NCBI GenBank assembly: GCA_038380795.1
Contig: CM076272.1
Span: 3,477,001-3,541,000, forward strand
Source: Pyrocephalus nanus
Taxonomy: Eukaryota; Chordata; Aves; Passeriformes; Tyrannidae
Reading direction: 5' to 3'
DNA length: 64,000 nt
Shown here: positions 34,001-46,000 of the stretch, piece after piece
Numbering within the stretch: position 1 is the stretch's first letter
Layout: each line of letters opens with the position of its first letter
Program-made: the position numbers and the translations under genes
Notes under the pieces: generated by a model
What the model was told of the DNA's origin: nothing
Seen by the model: the letters and a program-made list of their open reading frames with translations, nothing else
Databases searched by the model: none

Positions 34001-37000
34001 CCCACTTTCTCCCCCCGCTTCGCTTCCCAGGGCAAACACTCCAAACACTGCTTCCAGCTCAGGCTTATTCCTTAAGTCCCTCTGGAGCCATTAAGCCACA
34101 TGTGTCATCAAAAGCTCTTCATCCCTGCTCCTGCTCACACCAGGCTTTGGGGGTGCTTGCCTCGGGGTGCATCCCCCCAGCTCTTCCCAAAAGCACTGGG
34201 ACCTTTGTGGGGGGTTGCAGACTGAATTCCAGCTCCTTGCCGTCCCCTCCACGGCTCTGCATCTGGCCGAGCAGGAGAGCTCAGGAAATACCATCAGCTT
34301 TAGGGCTGCTTGAATCATCGTAAAACCACGCTGGATAAGTGATGGAGCTCCAGAGCCAAGCCTCCTGGACCCCGCTTTATAGCCTCCAGCTATCACAGCT
34401 CCTAACGCTGCTCTGTAAGGATGGGGAGAGCAGGCAGGAGCAGGAACAGGCACTGCACAGGGGGTTGGAGGCTCGCAGGACACAGGAGGCAGGACACAAC
34501 CCTCCCAGGCAGCACAGCATTAGCATGTTTTGATGTTTTCCCCTGGCCCCAAAGTCTGTAAAAAGGGGCTGTAAAAAGGCTGTTTTTTCCCCAAAGCTGT
34601 CAGGCAGGAGGCAGGGAAAGGCGAGCAGAGAGCAGCTGGCAGAGGAACTGGGAAAGGAACTGAATGAATAAACACAGGAGAGGGATTCAAAGCAGCATGG
34701 TGCAGCCAGAGGTAGAGGCCAGCTGGGTGGGATGGGGGCGAAGCAGAGAACCCCAGCCCAGGACTCTCCTCCTGCACCCAAAACAAGGGTGATGGCCACT
34801 CCTGGTGATCGGCAGCCCCGTCAGGGTAATTAACTGCTCGTGGCTTTGCTGGCGGTTTCTTGGGTGCTGCTTTCCAGCAATCTCTGCTGGCCAGCACTCC
34901 TGGAAAGCACCAGCCCCAGCCCCCAGGAGCCCTGCTGCGAGGGAGGGCCAGGTGGAGGGTGGGAGGAAAAAAACAGCACTCATTCCCATAGTCAGGGTTG
35001 GAAAAACACGCAGAGCCCTGGCTCAGGACGTCGGAGCAGCAATCACTGTCTGGAGTCACTGGGAGCGGGGATAAAGTCCTCCTCTGCCAAAAGCTATCAC
35101 AGCAGGGATGGATCCATGCCCATGACACCCCCTCCTGTAAATCTCGAGGCAGAACCCCAGGAGCAGGAAAGCAGGGAGAGGCTTTCCTGGGACAGGCATG
35201 AGGGGACCGTGGTGTGTCCACAAGGTCCCCATTGGGTCTGAATGCCATTGCTGCAGACCAAGTCCAGCTCATCTCCATTGCACTGGGTTTTCCTCACTGT
35301 GGAGACCTGGATGGGTGCTGAGCTCGGGTCTGAGGGCATCTCTGAAGGCAGAAGCTCCTCCAGTTGTCCCCCCCCCCCGGCACTCCCTCCTCCCAGCAAA
35401 GCCCCAGCCAAAGCTGAGGGCCGCTGTGTTTGCCTTAGCCTCCTCGCAGGCTGCTCATTTCCTCCCCCGGCCATAAATAAAACCACACCGTAAAATGAAG
35501 GGAATGTGGAACATAATGAAGCCTTTCTCCAAAAGCCCATCGGATTCCTTCCTCTCCTGGCCCCTCTGCCCTGCGTGGGGATGGGGGCACAGCCCAGCCC
35601 TGGGGGGCTGCAGGTCTCATAGGGCATTGCAAACCAGGTTGGGGACAAGGGCGCTTGAGCACCGGGACCACCCACAGTGCAGGCAGGAGGGCTGGTTCTG
35701 CCCACCCTGCCTGTGTTTGGAGTGGGACGGGAGCCTCATACACACAGAGTGGGTCAAGCTACTGAGCAGCATCACCAGGGCTGGGCAGCTGCCCCTGAGA
35801 GCCTCCAGTGTTGTCATCCTGCTGAGCCCCTCCAGTGGGCTTGATTCTTCCAGTGTTTCCATGCCCACTGAACCCCTCTGGTGTTCACACCCACCCTGAA
35901 CCTCTCTGGTGTTTGCATCCCCTCTGAATCCTTAAAGTGTTTACATTCCCCTGAGCCCCTTCGGTGTTTGCATCCCCCCAGCCCCTCCGATGTTTGTATC
36001 CCCCTGAACCCCTCAGGTATTCACTTCCCCCCCCAGCCCCTCCGGTGTTTGTATCCCCCTGAACCCCTCAGGTATTCACTTCCCCCCCCAGACCCTCGGG
36101 TGTTTGCACAGCGGGTGGGTGCAGCACAACAGGTGACCTCGCTACCTTATAAAGTCATTTAGGTTTGAAAAAAAAAACAACCCCAAACAACCCAGAGGGC
36201 CTCAAAACCAGCTCCTGAGACTGCGGAGAAGTGCAGCAGGTTGGCCATGGGCTGCCTCAACAGCATCCCAGCACGGGGCACACTGCTGGCACAGAGGCCG
36301 CTTGTTGACACGGGCGGAGGGAAGGAAGGAGGGCAGCCGGTGGGCTGGGCTGCACCAGCGGCCGCACAAGCCCGGGGCTGTTCAGGCAACAAGGAGCCTT
36401 CACTCCCCGGCTGTTTTTCCACCGTTGGAAAACCGGTGCGGCCGGGGCGGGAAGAGGCTGCGAACACAGGGCGTCTTTCAAGGGGGCGCGTGTGTCTGCA
36501 CGGTGCTCTCCTGGCACCCGCCCTGGTCATTACAGAGCTGCTTTAATGAATTCCACTCCCCTCCCTCTAAACACAGCCGGTCACCAGCTCTGGCCTCCAC
36601 CTGCCCCCCGCCACAGCCTGAATGCAGCCTTGTTGAGCATCCAGCTCCTCCCCAGCTCCACACCCCTATCCCCAGGCAGGGTTTGCTCTGCAGGGAGTTC
36701 CTGCAGCCCCTCAGGGACTTGGTTGTACCCCAAACACGCTGAAGCACGTTCCCCTGTGTGCCCAAAAACGCAGCTGGCTTTCCTGTGGCAGGGTTGGGAT
36801 GCCTCATGCTGGGGTAGGAGCCTGCAGGCAGGGAAGCACTCATCCACCAGCTCACATCCTCCTGCACACCCAGGAGATACCTCCCTGCTCTGAAAACCTT
36901 TTGTGTCTGGTGCTGGTTCTCTCTGCAAACCCTGACACTGAGTTTTTCCGAGTACTTCCCCTTGCCTGGGACGGGAGTTGGCTCCTTCATCCTCCTACGT

Positions 37001-40000
37001 GCTGGGAAGGAGGTGGGAGAAGTTTGTGTGCTGAGATGTTAAAACATGGAGAAGAGCCCAAGCCGGCCCTGCTGAGCCCCAAACACTCTTGGAGCCCCCA
37101 GCTCAGAGCCTCCCGGCTGGACAGGGATCCCTTCCCCATTGTGGTGCTGCACAGCCCCAGGCTCTGCTCTCCCCCATGTCAAAAAACTCCCCAAACACCA
37201 AAAAAACAGCAACTGGAGAGGCCAAACCCGCAGTGTTTTCAACTCGAGGAGCAGGGGAAGAGGGCCAAAGCATCCCGAAGCCGGCGCGTGGCCGGCGGCT
37301 GGGGCGGGTGCCGGGGGCAGCGCCGGCTCACACAGAGCCCTCACTTGTTCACTGGCCCTGGGAGGTGCTGAACACACCCGAGGCCTCAGTCCCAAACCCT
37401 TCCTTACAGTTTTTGGCTCATCTCCTTGTTTTTTTCAATGCAAAAAACCCCCCAAACCCAAATGACACTGCAGTCTATAATCTGCTGGCTGCTGGCTGGC
37501 TGCTTGGAAACTGTGACGGAGACTTCTCTCTCCTCGTCAACGCCTTTCCATAGTCTTGGCAAGGCAGGGACAGTGATTTCCTGCGGGACGCAGCAAGCTG
37601 GGAACATCGATTATTTTTATCCGGGACTACTGGGATGTCCACTCCAAGCCATGGCCAGGACATGGGGACCTGTTGCTCCCCATGACAGGAGAGGAAGGGC
37701 CAGCTTGCGCTTCTCCATCCAGAGATAAGGGTCAGCCTGGGGCACAACATCCTCTGTGGCATCCTTAGATGATCTGAAGAAGCTGCTTTTGGGGTCCTGA
37801 AGCTCATCCTCATGGGGTAATCCCAGGATGCTCGGCTGAGCCTACTCATGGAGGTGCCTGGATGTCCCTGCCTGATCCGAGCAATGGACCAGGACAGGGC
37901 ACCCTGTGCCATGAAGGCTCCTCCAGGGTGACATGCATTTGAAAAAAAAAAATGAAAAGAAATCCCTGTTTTCTATGTCTTTTCCAACATAAAGGGCAAG
38001 GAAGAGGGAAGATGGGGGTGAGAAGGTGCAGGGCCCTTGAGAAAGTGAAATGTCACAGGCCAAGCTGTGTTCACATCCTGGCTTGGCTGCTGAGTGAGGT
38101 GGAGAGTGGCCCTGAAATAAAGCAGGAATTTGGGAAGACAAACAGCAGTAACTCACAAGACTCTGCTGCCGGGGAAAAATCCCAGCAACCTCCTGGATCC
38201 AGGCAAGGGTCCCTCCTCCTCCCCACCAAAGGCACCGCTCCCCTGGGCATCTGCACCTCTGGGAGCTTTTTATTAGTAGCAATTTATGAGAGAAGGAGAA
38301 GAAAAACATTCCTGGTAGCTTTGTGAGAGTGGAGGCAGGACAAAATGTGCTGAAGGCAGGAGCTGCTGTCCCGTGGCACACTGGGAAACAAGCTGGCTGT
38401 GCTGGACTGGCCCCAAACCATCATCCCCAGTACCCACAGCAAGACACTGCCAGGCCCCTGGGCTGGCACAGGAGCTACTGGTGGGTCCAGTCTGGCCAAG
38501 CTTTCCCTCCTCGTGAGAGAAGCCGCTCAGTGCCCCTCTGAAAAACACATTTTTTGAATTAGGGGAAGCCACAAAACCAAAACGTAGCAAAATCTCAGTG
38601 GGAGCTGGAGCACAGAGCATGCACACACAGGGAATCTCAACAGGAGCTGCCAGCACATAATGTACATGGATGTCTCCGGGGACCACATGTGCACGCATGT
38701 GTGCCTGTGGCTGTGCAAGGAGGGAGAGCCCCTTTTCCGCTGTGCCACGTCACTCTTACTCACCAAACCCCAAGACAAGGCGGTGCCCAGAGCCCCAGCA
38801 CCCACCACCCTTGGCCACTGGGCAAGGCTGGTTTTGCCAAGACCACGGGAAGGAGGGAGCGGGTCATGGGAGGACGGAGCCCTGCAAAGAATAGCACAGC
38901 TCCTCTGAGTCACTGGCTGGGCCGAAGAGGACAAGGAAGCCAAAGTGCCCTGTGCCAGCAGCAAGCATGAGGGCCAGGGAATGAGGAGGCACCCTGACAG
39001 CCCTGCCCTGAGCTGAGCAAAGGGCTCAGTGTTACAGCAAAGGCCAGATGTTTCCATGGTGCCATTTTCCTCCCCGCCCGAAACGGGTGCAGTGACACTC
39101 CTTGAGACACCCACGTCATCCTTTCAGACCCCAGGGGAAAGCTGAGGCACTTTTTCTGCTGCCAGTGGCAGGAAATGATTTTTTGTCGTCTCCAGGGCAA
39201 GGAGGTCTCCCCATTCCCAAAGGTATCGGAAGAACATCCTCCACACTGGGCACCAGAGGGCTCAACTCTGAAAAAAATGCAGTAAGCCAAAGCAGAGCGG
39301 CTAACCCTTGCTATCACCTCTACAGATGGGCTCCTTCCAAACCCTCAGTGAGGGTGGCTGCATCTTGCAGGGTTGGGTTTTCACTTGCTGCACCGGCCTG
39401 TGAGCAAAGCCTGCCCTGCCTGTTCTCACCCCTGTCATTACCACAGAAAGCTGGGCAAGAGGAAAATGCAGCCAGGGAAGCAGCTGTAAGGGCAGACATG
39501 AGTGTTTATATCCAGCCCTCACTGTGCAGGTGGCTGGTTTCACCCTGGCCCCCAACCTCCACCCCTGCCTCCTCCAAACAGGGAATGGGCTGGGAGCCTT
39601 AAAGCCAAGTGCTAGTCTTGTTGTCCCACAGAACCTCAGCAAAGCAGATCTGGGACGCCCAAACCCGAGTGTGGGTCAGCAGGTGGGTAGACTTGATAAG
39701 TGCTCTAGTGAAATGTAAGCAGGAAAGCTTCACACATATAAACCCCAGCAGAGCCTATGACTACATATGGACTGAAAAATGTGCATTTCCCCCTCTCCGT
39801 GACATCCTCCCCAAACATTTCCAGCTTACAGGGCTGGAGTGTTTATGCTTAAGCACAGAATTCTGCCACAGGCTGAGCCGGAGCCAAGCAGGATGGGTGG
39901 CTGCGTGTCCCAGCTACGTACATTTAACACGTGTGCAATGCACATGCATGCATTGAGTCAGCTAAAAACTATAAGCACTCAGAACTTCAGCACACTCCCT

Positions 40001-43000
40001 GTGCTCTTAATCCTGCCCTGTCCCGCCTCTGCCCTGTGGCACAGTCTGTCATTTCATGACCACATGCCATCGCGCTGAGTCCCTCCAGGGCTGATGTATA
40101 TTGGGTGTTGAACACGTTCCAACTGTATCTCCAGGCGCCTGCTTTGAGCCAAGGTTTCTGTACGGTCTCAAATCCACATATGGATCACTAGCACTCACAG
40201 TTATTCCTCCAGCACCGAGGAGAAACAGATTTTATTTACTTAGAAGGTGGTGAGGCCCTGGCACAGGTTGCCCAGAAAAGCTGTGGCTGCCCCATCCCTT
40301 TAAGTGGGTTCAGCCAGGCTGGATGAGGCTTGGAGCCCCCTGGTTTAGTGGATGACATTCCTGCCCATGGCAGGGGAGTTGGACTAGATGAGCTTTTCCT
40401 TCCAGCCCAAACCATTCTGTGATTCCTCTAGGAAAATCAGAAAAACAGACTCCACAAGGGTCTTTCCAGGCTCCTCAGCTCCAACACCCTGTCACGGGGC
40501 AAACAGGAGAGGGCTGATGGATGGGCTTGGGAGGCTCCAGAATCACAGCACCCACACGGACAGGGCTTGCAGGAGGTGTCCTTCCCCACCTGACCTTCTC
40601 TCTCCCTTTTCTCCCCAGTCTCTTTCTTCGGGGACAGCTTCGTGGAGATGCCCCTGGCGGACGCCTCGCGCACGGTGCGGCTCCACCTGCAGCTGTTCAC
40701 CAGCCAGGGGAGCGGGCTGCTCTTCCTGGCCGCCGGCCAGCCCGACCACCTCCTGCTCCAGCTGCAAGCCGGCAGCCTGCAGGTCAGCACCCTGGCACCC
40801 CAGTCCCCTGTGCAGGCTGTGGGTCAGGCTGTGGGTCGTGGCTTCATCTAGTGCAAGGACGAAGGGGCAGCCCAGCTGCCAGGACTCCTGCCAGGGGATG
40901 CTAAGAGTACAAGAGGAGAGTGGACAGTCGTGGGAGAACTGGTTAAATACAAACAGGTTCCATCTAGGGAAGCTCCTCACCCACTGCCTGGGGGTGCTGG
41001 GGGGGAAACATGGGGATACTGAGACGCTGGCACCCCATGTGCATTGCACAGTCAGACTGCAGTGCACAGCACCTTTGGATGCGAGGGGTTAGTGAGGAGG
41101 TGAGAAGAGGATCAAGAGAAAGAATAGGTCTTCCTTGTCCCAGCTGGGACATGGGAAGCAAGCAATTAAGACAGAGGAATAAAATTCCTTGCTGTGGTTA
41201 TGGTGTTGGCATCCACCATGAAGGAAAAGAGCAGGGAGAATCCAAGGCACACATCCTGCCTCTCTGCAGCTTCAGCTGGGCCACCAACCACATTAAACCA
41301 AAGCAGGAGAGCAAGCACGCCGGTGGCTGAAGGTGTCCCTAATGCAGACCATGTGTCCTACCAGCTAACCCTCTACTTAGGCAGGCTCCAGGCTGCTGCC
41401 CACCAGAAGCAAAGCCTGCTATTTTCCCTACCAGTTTCTAGGGAAAGGGCTGGAAGCAGCCCAGGTTGCAGGGATGGAGGGCAGAGGGCAGGATGGAGCA
41501 GAGAAGGAAGAGCCAGTATCTGGCAGGGCTGCTCTGTGGGGGGAGAGGAAAAGCCCAGCTATGGGACTGGGAGATGGAGGATCTCAGCCCTGAGACTGGG
41601 GTTTTCTGAGAATGAGTGAAAAAGGAGAAAAATTCAGAGAGCGGGACAAAGAGGGAATGTCCGTGGGGGGGATGAGGGAGGAGCACATCCAGAAGTGGAG
41701 GAGTGAACTGAGAGACCAAAACCCTTGTGAGCCCCTGGGTAGGGGTCCATGGTTCAGCAGGTAGTTCTGGCAGGTGGAGAGGTGTCACCTGAAAAGCACT
41801 TTGTGTCTTTCCCTACAGGCCAGGCTGCAGCTGGGCTCAGAGGAGGTGACCCTGCAGTCCCCAGCAGGGCTGCAGCTCAATAACCTGGCAGTGCACGACG
41901 TGGAGCTGTTGGTGGAAGATGGCAGGATGACAATGACCATCGACAGCATCTTCAACAGCTCCACAGACATCGCAGGACCAGCAAGGGAGCTGGACATCCA
42001 GCATGGCCTCTATGCTGGTGGGACAGGCAGCCTGGACCTGCCATACCTTGCCAAGGCCAGCTCTCCCTTCAGGGGTTGCCTCCACTTGGTAACATTCAAC
42101 GGCCTGGATGTCCTCTCCCCTCCGTCCGCTGATGGCAGCTCCAAGATCTTCCACCATGTCCAGGAAGGATGCAGCACACAGTTCTCCGCAGAGCCTGAGG
42201 ACCCATTCGGGTTCCAGGGGCCACACTCCTACATCGCGTTTCCCACGTGGGATGGGAGGAAGGAAGCGACCATTGAGTTCGTGATGACGACGAGCATCAC
42301 CCAGGCACCCCTGATCTACCACGCAGGGCTGGAGAATGACTTCTTCTACCTGGAGATCTCCAACGGGCGCCTGCGGGGGTTTGTGGAGAAGGGGAATGGC
42401 ATCATCGTTCTGCACAACAACGTTTTCATCAGTGACGAGCAGCAGCACTACGTCAAAGTCCACACGGACATCCACAAGTTTGAGATACTGGTAGATTACT
42501 ATGCTTCATCCACATCCAACCGGGGCATCAACAACTACCTGGACCTTCAGGGAAACCTCTTCATTGGAGGTATGAATGAAAAAGCTTTTCAGAGGCTGAG
42601 GGAACATCATCTTGCTTTCATCTCAGTGTGGACCATGACCAACCACTCGTTTGTTGGCTGCCTGGAGGACCTGCGGATAAACCTGCAGAGAAGGAGCCTG
42701 CAAGACGCCGTGATCACAAAGGACATCACGTCAGGCTGTGGGAAGCAGGACCATTACTGGGACTACGAGGAGGTGTATGAGCAGGATGAGGCACCTACCT
42801 CCCCACCCCCAAATGTCTGGTCAGGAGCACCGGGCCTAATGGTGGAACCATGCCGGCCCGACAGCAGCTTCCCACCTGCCTTTGCCAACATCAGCAGCCT
42901 TCTACACGTCAGCCCCCTCATCGTCTCCGAAGGGGGCATGGCCTACCTGGAGTGGAAACATGCGCAGCCAACGGTAGACTTGAGCCTGGCGAACATCCGT

Positions 43001-46000
43001 CAGTCCCAAATCCTCTTCAGCATCACCAATGACCCGAGGCACGGGCAGCTGGAGCTGGACATTCCCGGGTCCAGGAGCAGAAGGAAGTTCACCTTGCTGG
43101 ACATTGTGAATCGGAAAGTCAGATACATTCACGATGGCTCTGAGGGACCCATGGACCAGCTGATGCTGGAGGTGACAGTGACCACCCAGCAGGGGGTCCC
43201 AGAGTGCTTGCGGCAGGGGCAGATGTACCTGCTGCCCATCATGATCAACCCCCTCAACGATGCCCCGCAGGTCATTTTTCCCCGTGGGAACCACATGACA
43301 ATCCTGAAGCACACACGGAAGCATCTGACCACAGACATCCTGCAGGTCCTGGATGATGACACATCCTGCGATGACCTCGAATTCCAGCTGCATGGTGGCC
43401 AGCAGATGGAGGAGGGTTACGTGGAGTATGACTTCCACCCCGGAGTGCCCATTGAAGAGTTCTCCTGCAGGGACCTGGAAGCTGGCAACGTAGTCTACGT
43501 GCACCAGAGTGGGACAAACTTACAGCTCACCTTGCAAGTGAGCGACGGCACAGTCCCGAGCCCCATGGCCACCCTGAGGATCCTCGCCATTGACCCTGAC
43601 ATCCGCCTGGTCAACAACACCGGGCTCTCCATCTCCCAAGGAGGGGCCGCACGCATCACCACAGCCAACCTGTCAGTGGAGACGAACGCTGAGGAACAAC
43701 GGGTCGCCATCCTGTACGTCCTCACAGAGCCCCTGAGGTATGGCGAGGTCAAGAAGCAAGGGAGCATGGGAGGGGAATGGAAAAAAGTCGAGTCTTTCCA
43801 CCAGCAAGACATGGAGCAAGGGCGCATCCAGTATTTTAGCACAGACCCAGAGCACCGGCTGGAAGACAGCGTGGAGAAACTGAAATTCGAAGTCCAAGTG
43901 GGGCAGAAGGTCTTGCCAAACAACACCTTCCTCATAAGGATTAAAAGAGCCACTGTTAAGATGAGGACCATGGTTCCCCTCCAAATGAAGAACAAGCGGC
44001 ATAGGAATATCACCAGCAAGGAGCTGGAGGCAATGTTGGAAGATCCAAACTCCGCCCCAGTCCCCTTCCACTATATCATCACACAGGCTCCCAAAAAGGG
44101 AAACCTGGAGCTGCTTGGCAACAGGCTGACCGAAGGCTTTGGATTTACCCAAGATGACCTGCAGAGAAACCACCTGAGCTACAGTGTGACCATCAGGAAC
44201 TCCCAGCAAGCTGAGGACACCTTCCAGTACCGTGTCCATGCCGGCAATCAGCACTCTCCTGTCTATACCTACACAATCAGCATCGGTGGGGACCCCGATG
44301 CGCCAGTGCTGACCAATGTCCTCCTGACCGTGCCGGAAGGGGGACAGGCCATCATCTCCAAGGATCACTTGTTTGTGCAGAGCGTGAACAGCATGGACTA
44401 CCTCTATGAGGTGATTGAGGGGCCAGCACACGGGAGACTGGCCTGGGCTGCGTCTCATGGCTGGGCCTCCAGAGAGGAGATCACGGAGTTCACCAATGAT
44501 GACATCCTCCACCGCCGGCTGCTGTACCAGCACGACGACTCTGAGACACTGGAGGATGACATCCCCTTTGTAGCCATCAGGCAGGGCGAGGGCAGCGCTG
44601 AGCCTGATGTGGAGGAGGTGAGGGGTGTTTTCAGGGTCTCTATCCAACCCATCAATGACCACATCCCTGTCCGGGCAGTGAACAAAGTCTTCAATGTGGT
44701 GCGCAATGGGCAACATCTGCTGACAACTGACGACATTGCCTTCACTGACAAGGACTCTGGCTTCTCTGACACACAGCTGGTGCTGGCAAGGAAGGACATC
44801 TTGTTTGGCAGCATCGTGTCTGTCGATGACAGAAGCCACCAGGTCTATCGGTTCACACAGGATGACCTGAGGAAGAAGAAGATCCTCTTTGTCCATTCAG
44901 GGGCTGACCGTGGCTGGATCCAGCTACAGGTCTCGGATGGTCTCCACCAAACCACAGCCCTCCTGGAAGTGCAGGCATCAGACCCCTACATCAAAATAGT
45001 CAACAATACTGGTCTGGTCATCCACCAGGGCACCCGAGGGAGCATCGACTCCTCTGTTCTCAACCTGGAGACCAATATGGACATTAGGTCAGATGAAGAG
45101 ATACGGTTCCTCGTAACAACCCCCCCGAGGTGGGGGACCATACTGAGAGGGGAGCAGCCAGTCATGGCTTTCTCCCAGCGGGACCTGCTCGAAGGAGAGA
45201 TCTCCTACCACCACAACGGGAGCAGGAACAGCAGGGATGAGCTCCAGTTCACTGTAGAAGCAAACGGGGTGGCAGTGGAGGACACGCTGGCCATCAGCGT
45301 GTTCTTGGACACTCATCCCAGCCCCCTGAGCATAGTCAACCACAAGGAGATCTATGTCTTCCAGGGGGAAGCGGCTGAGATCAAGGAGGAGTACTTACTG
45401 GTGAGTATCCTCTTCTCTAGTCATTCCCCATGTCTGCATCTCTTCTCTGGTCAACCAGGATGGCCACCAGTGGGACTATATTTTACTCCAACTGGCTCAG
45501 AGCAAAGGTCTCATGTCCATGTCAGGCTTTGCCCAGGGGCAGACGGGTGTTCAGGCACGGTCTTGGCAAGAAGGTGACTCTTGCAGATCATCCCACAGCA
45601 AAGCCTTGAGGGATTGAACGCACAGCAGGTAGTCTGTGGGGCAGCCCAGCCTCAGGCACCAGACCTCCCACTCTTGTCTTTTCTTTCCCCATGCTCTCAG
45701 GTGACCCACGGAGAGATCCTTCCCCAAGACATAGTCTACCTGGTGAGCAGCCCCCCAGCCTCTGGCTTCCTGGCAATGCTTCAGGACGGCCAGGACGTGA
45801 ACGAGCAGCCCAGCCTGGACCCCATCCAGTCCTTCACCCAGGAGGACATCAACAGTGGCAGAGTCCTCTACCTCCACTCCAGGCCCAACGAGGAGCGTGA
45901 CCGGTTTGTCACAGACATCACAGCCCGTGGAGTGGATGCTCTGGAGGGGGTGGTGGTGAGCCTGGTTGTGCTCCCCATCAACGTGCCCTTGGATGTCCAC

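Larger units (their letters stand above)
28086..40618 (+). other. CSPG4: CSPG4 intron 1 (12.5 kb)
   Basis: Begins GTAAGC and ends in a pyrimidine tract with CCCCAG. It is by far the largest intron. Contents: GC-rich sequence continuing from the promoter to about 28800, small inverted repeats at 29193-29220 and 30698-30722, an AT-rich block at 31500-31625, a minisatellite at about 35868-36106, CpG-rich patches at 36240-36510 and 37260-37335, and a CR1 copy at about 40238-40432. No other exon was recognised. First introns of vertebrate genes often carry enhancers. Confidence 0.9.

Noticed and set aside
42902..43504. 200-codon minus-strand frame in exon 3
   Set aside because: Another antisense shadow of CSPG4 coding sequence.
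43673..44896. 407-codon minus-strand frame inside CSPG4 exon 3
   Set aside because: Antisense shadow of a long conserved coding exon; it shows no protein family and overlaps the true frame entirely.
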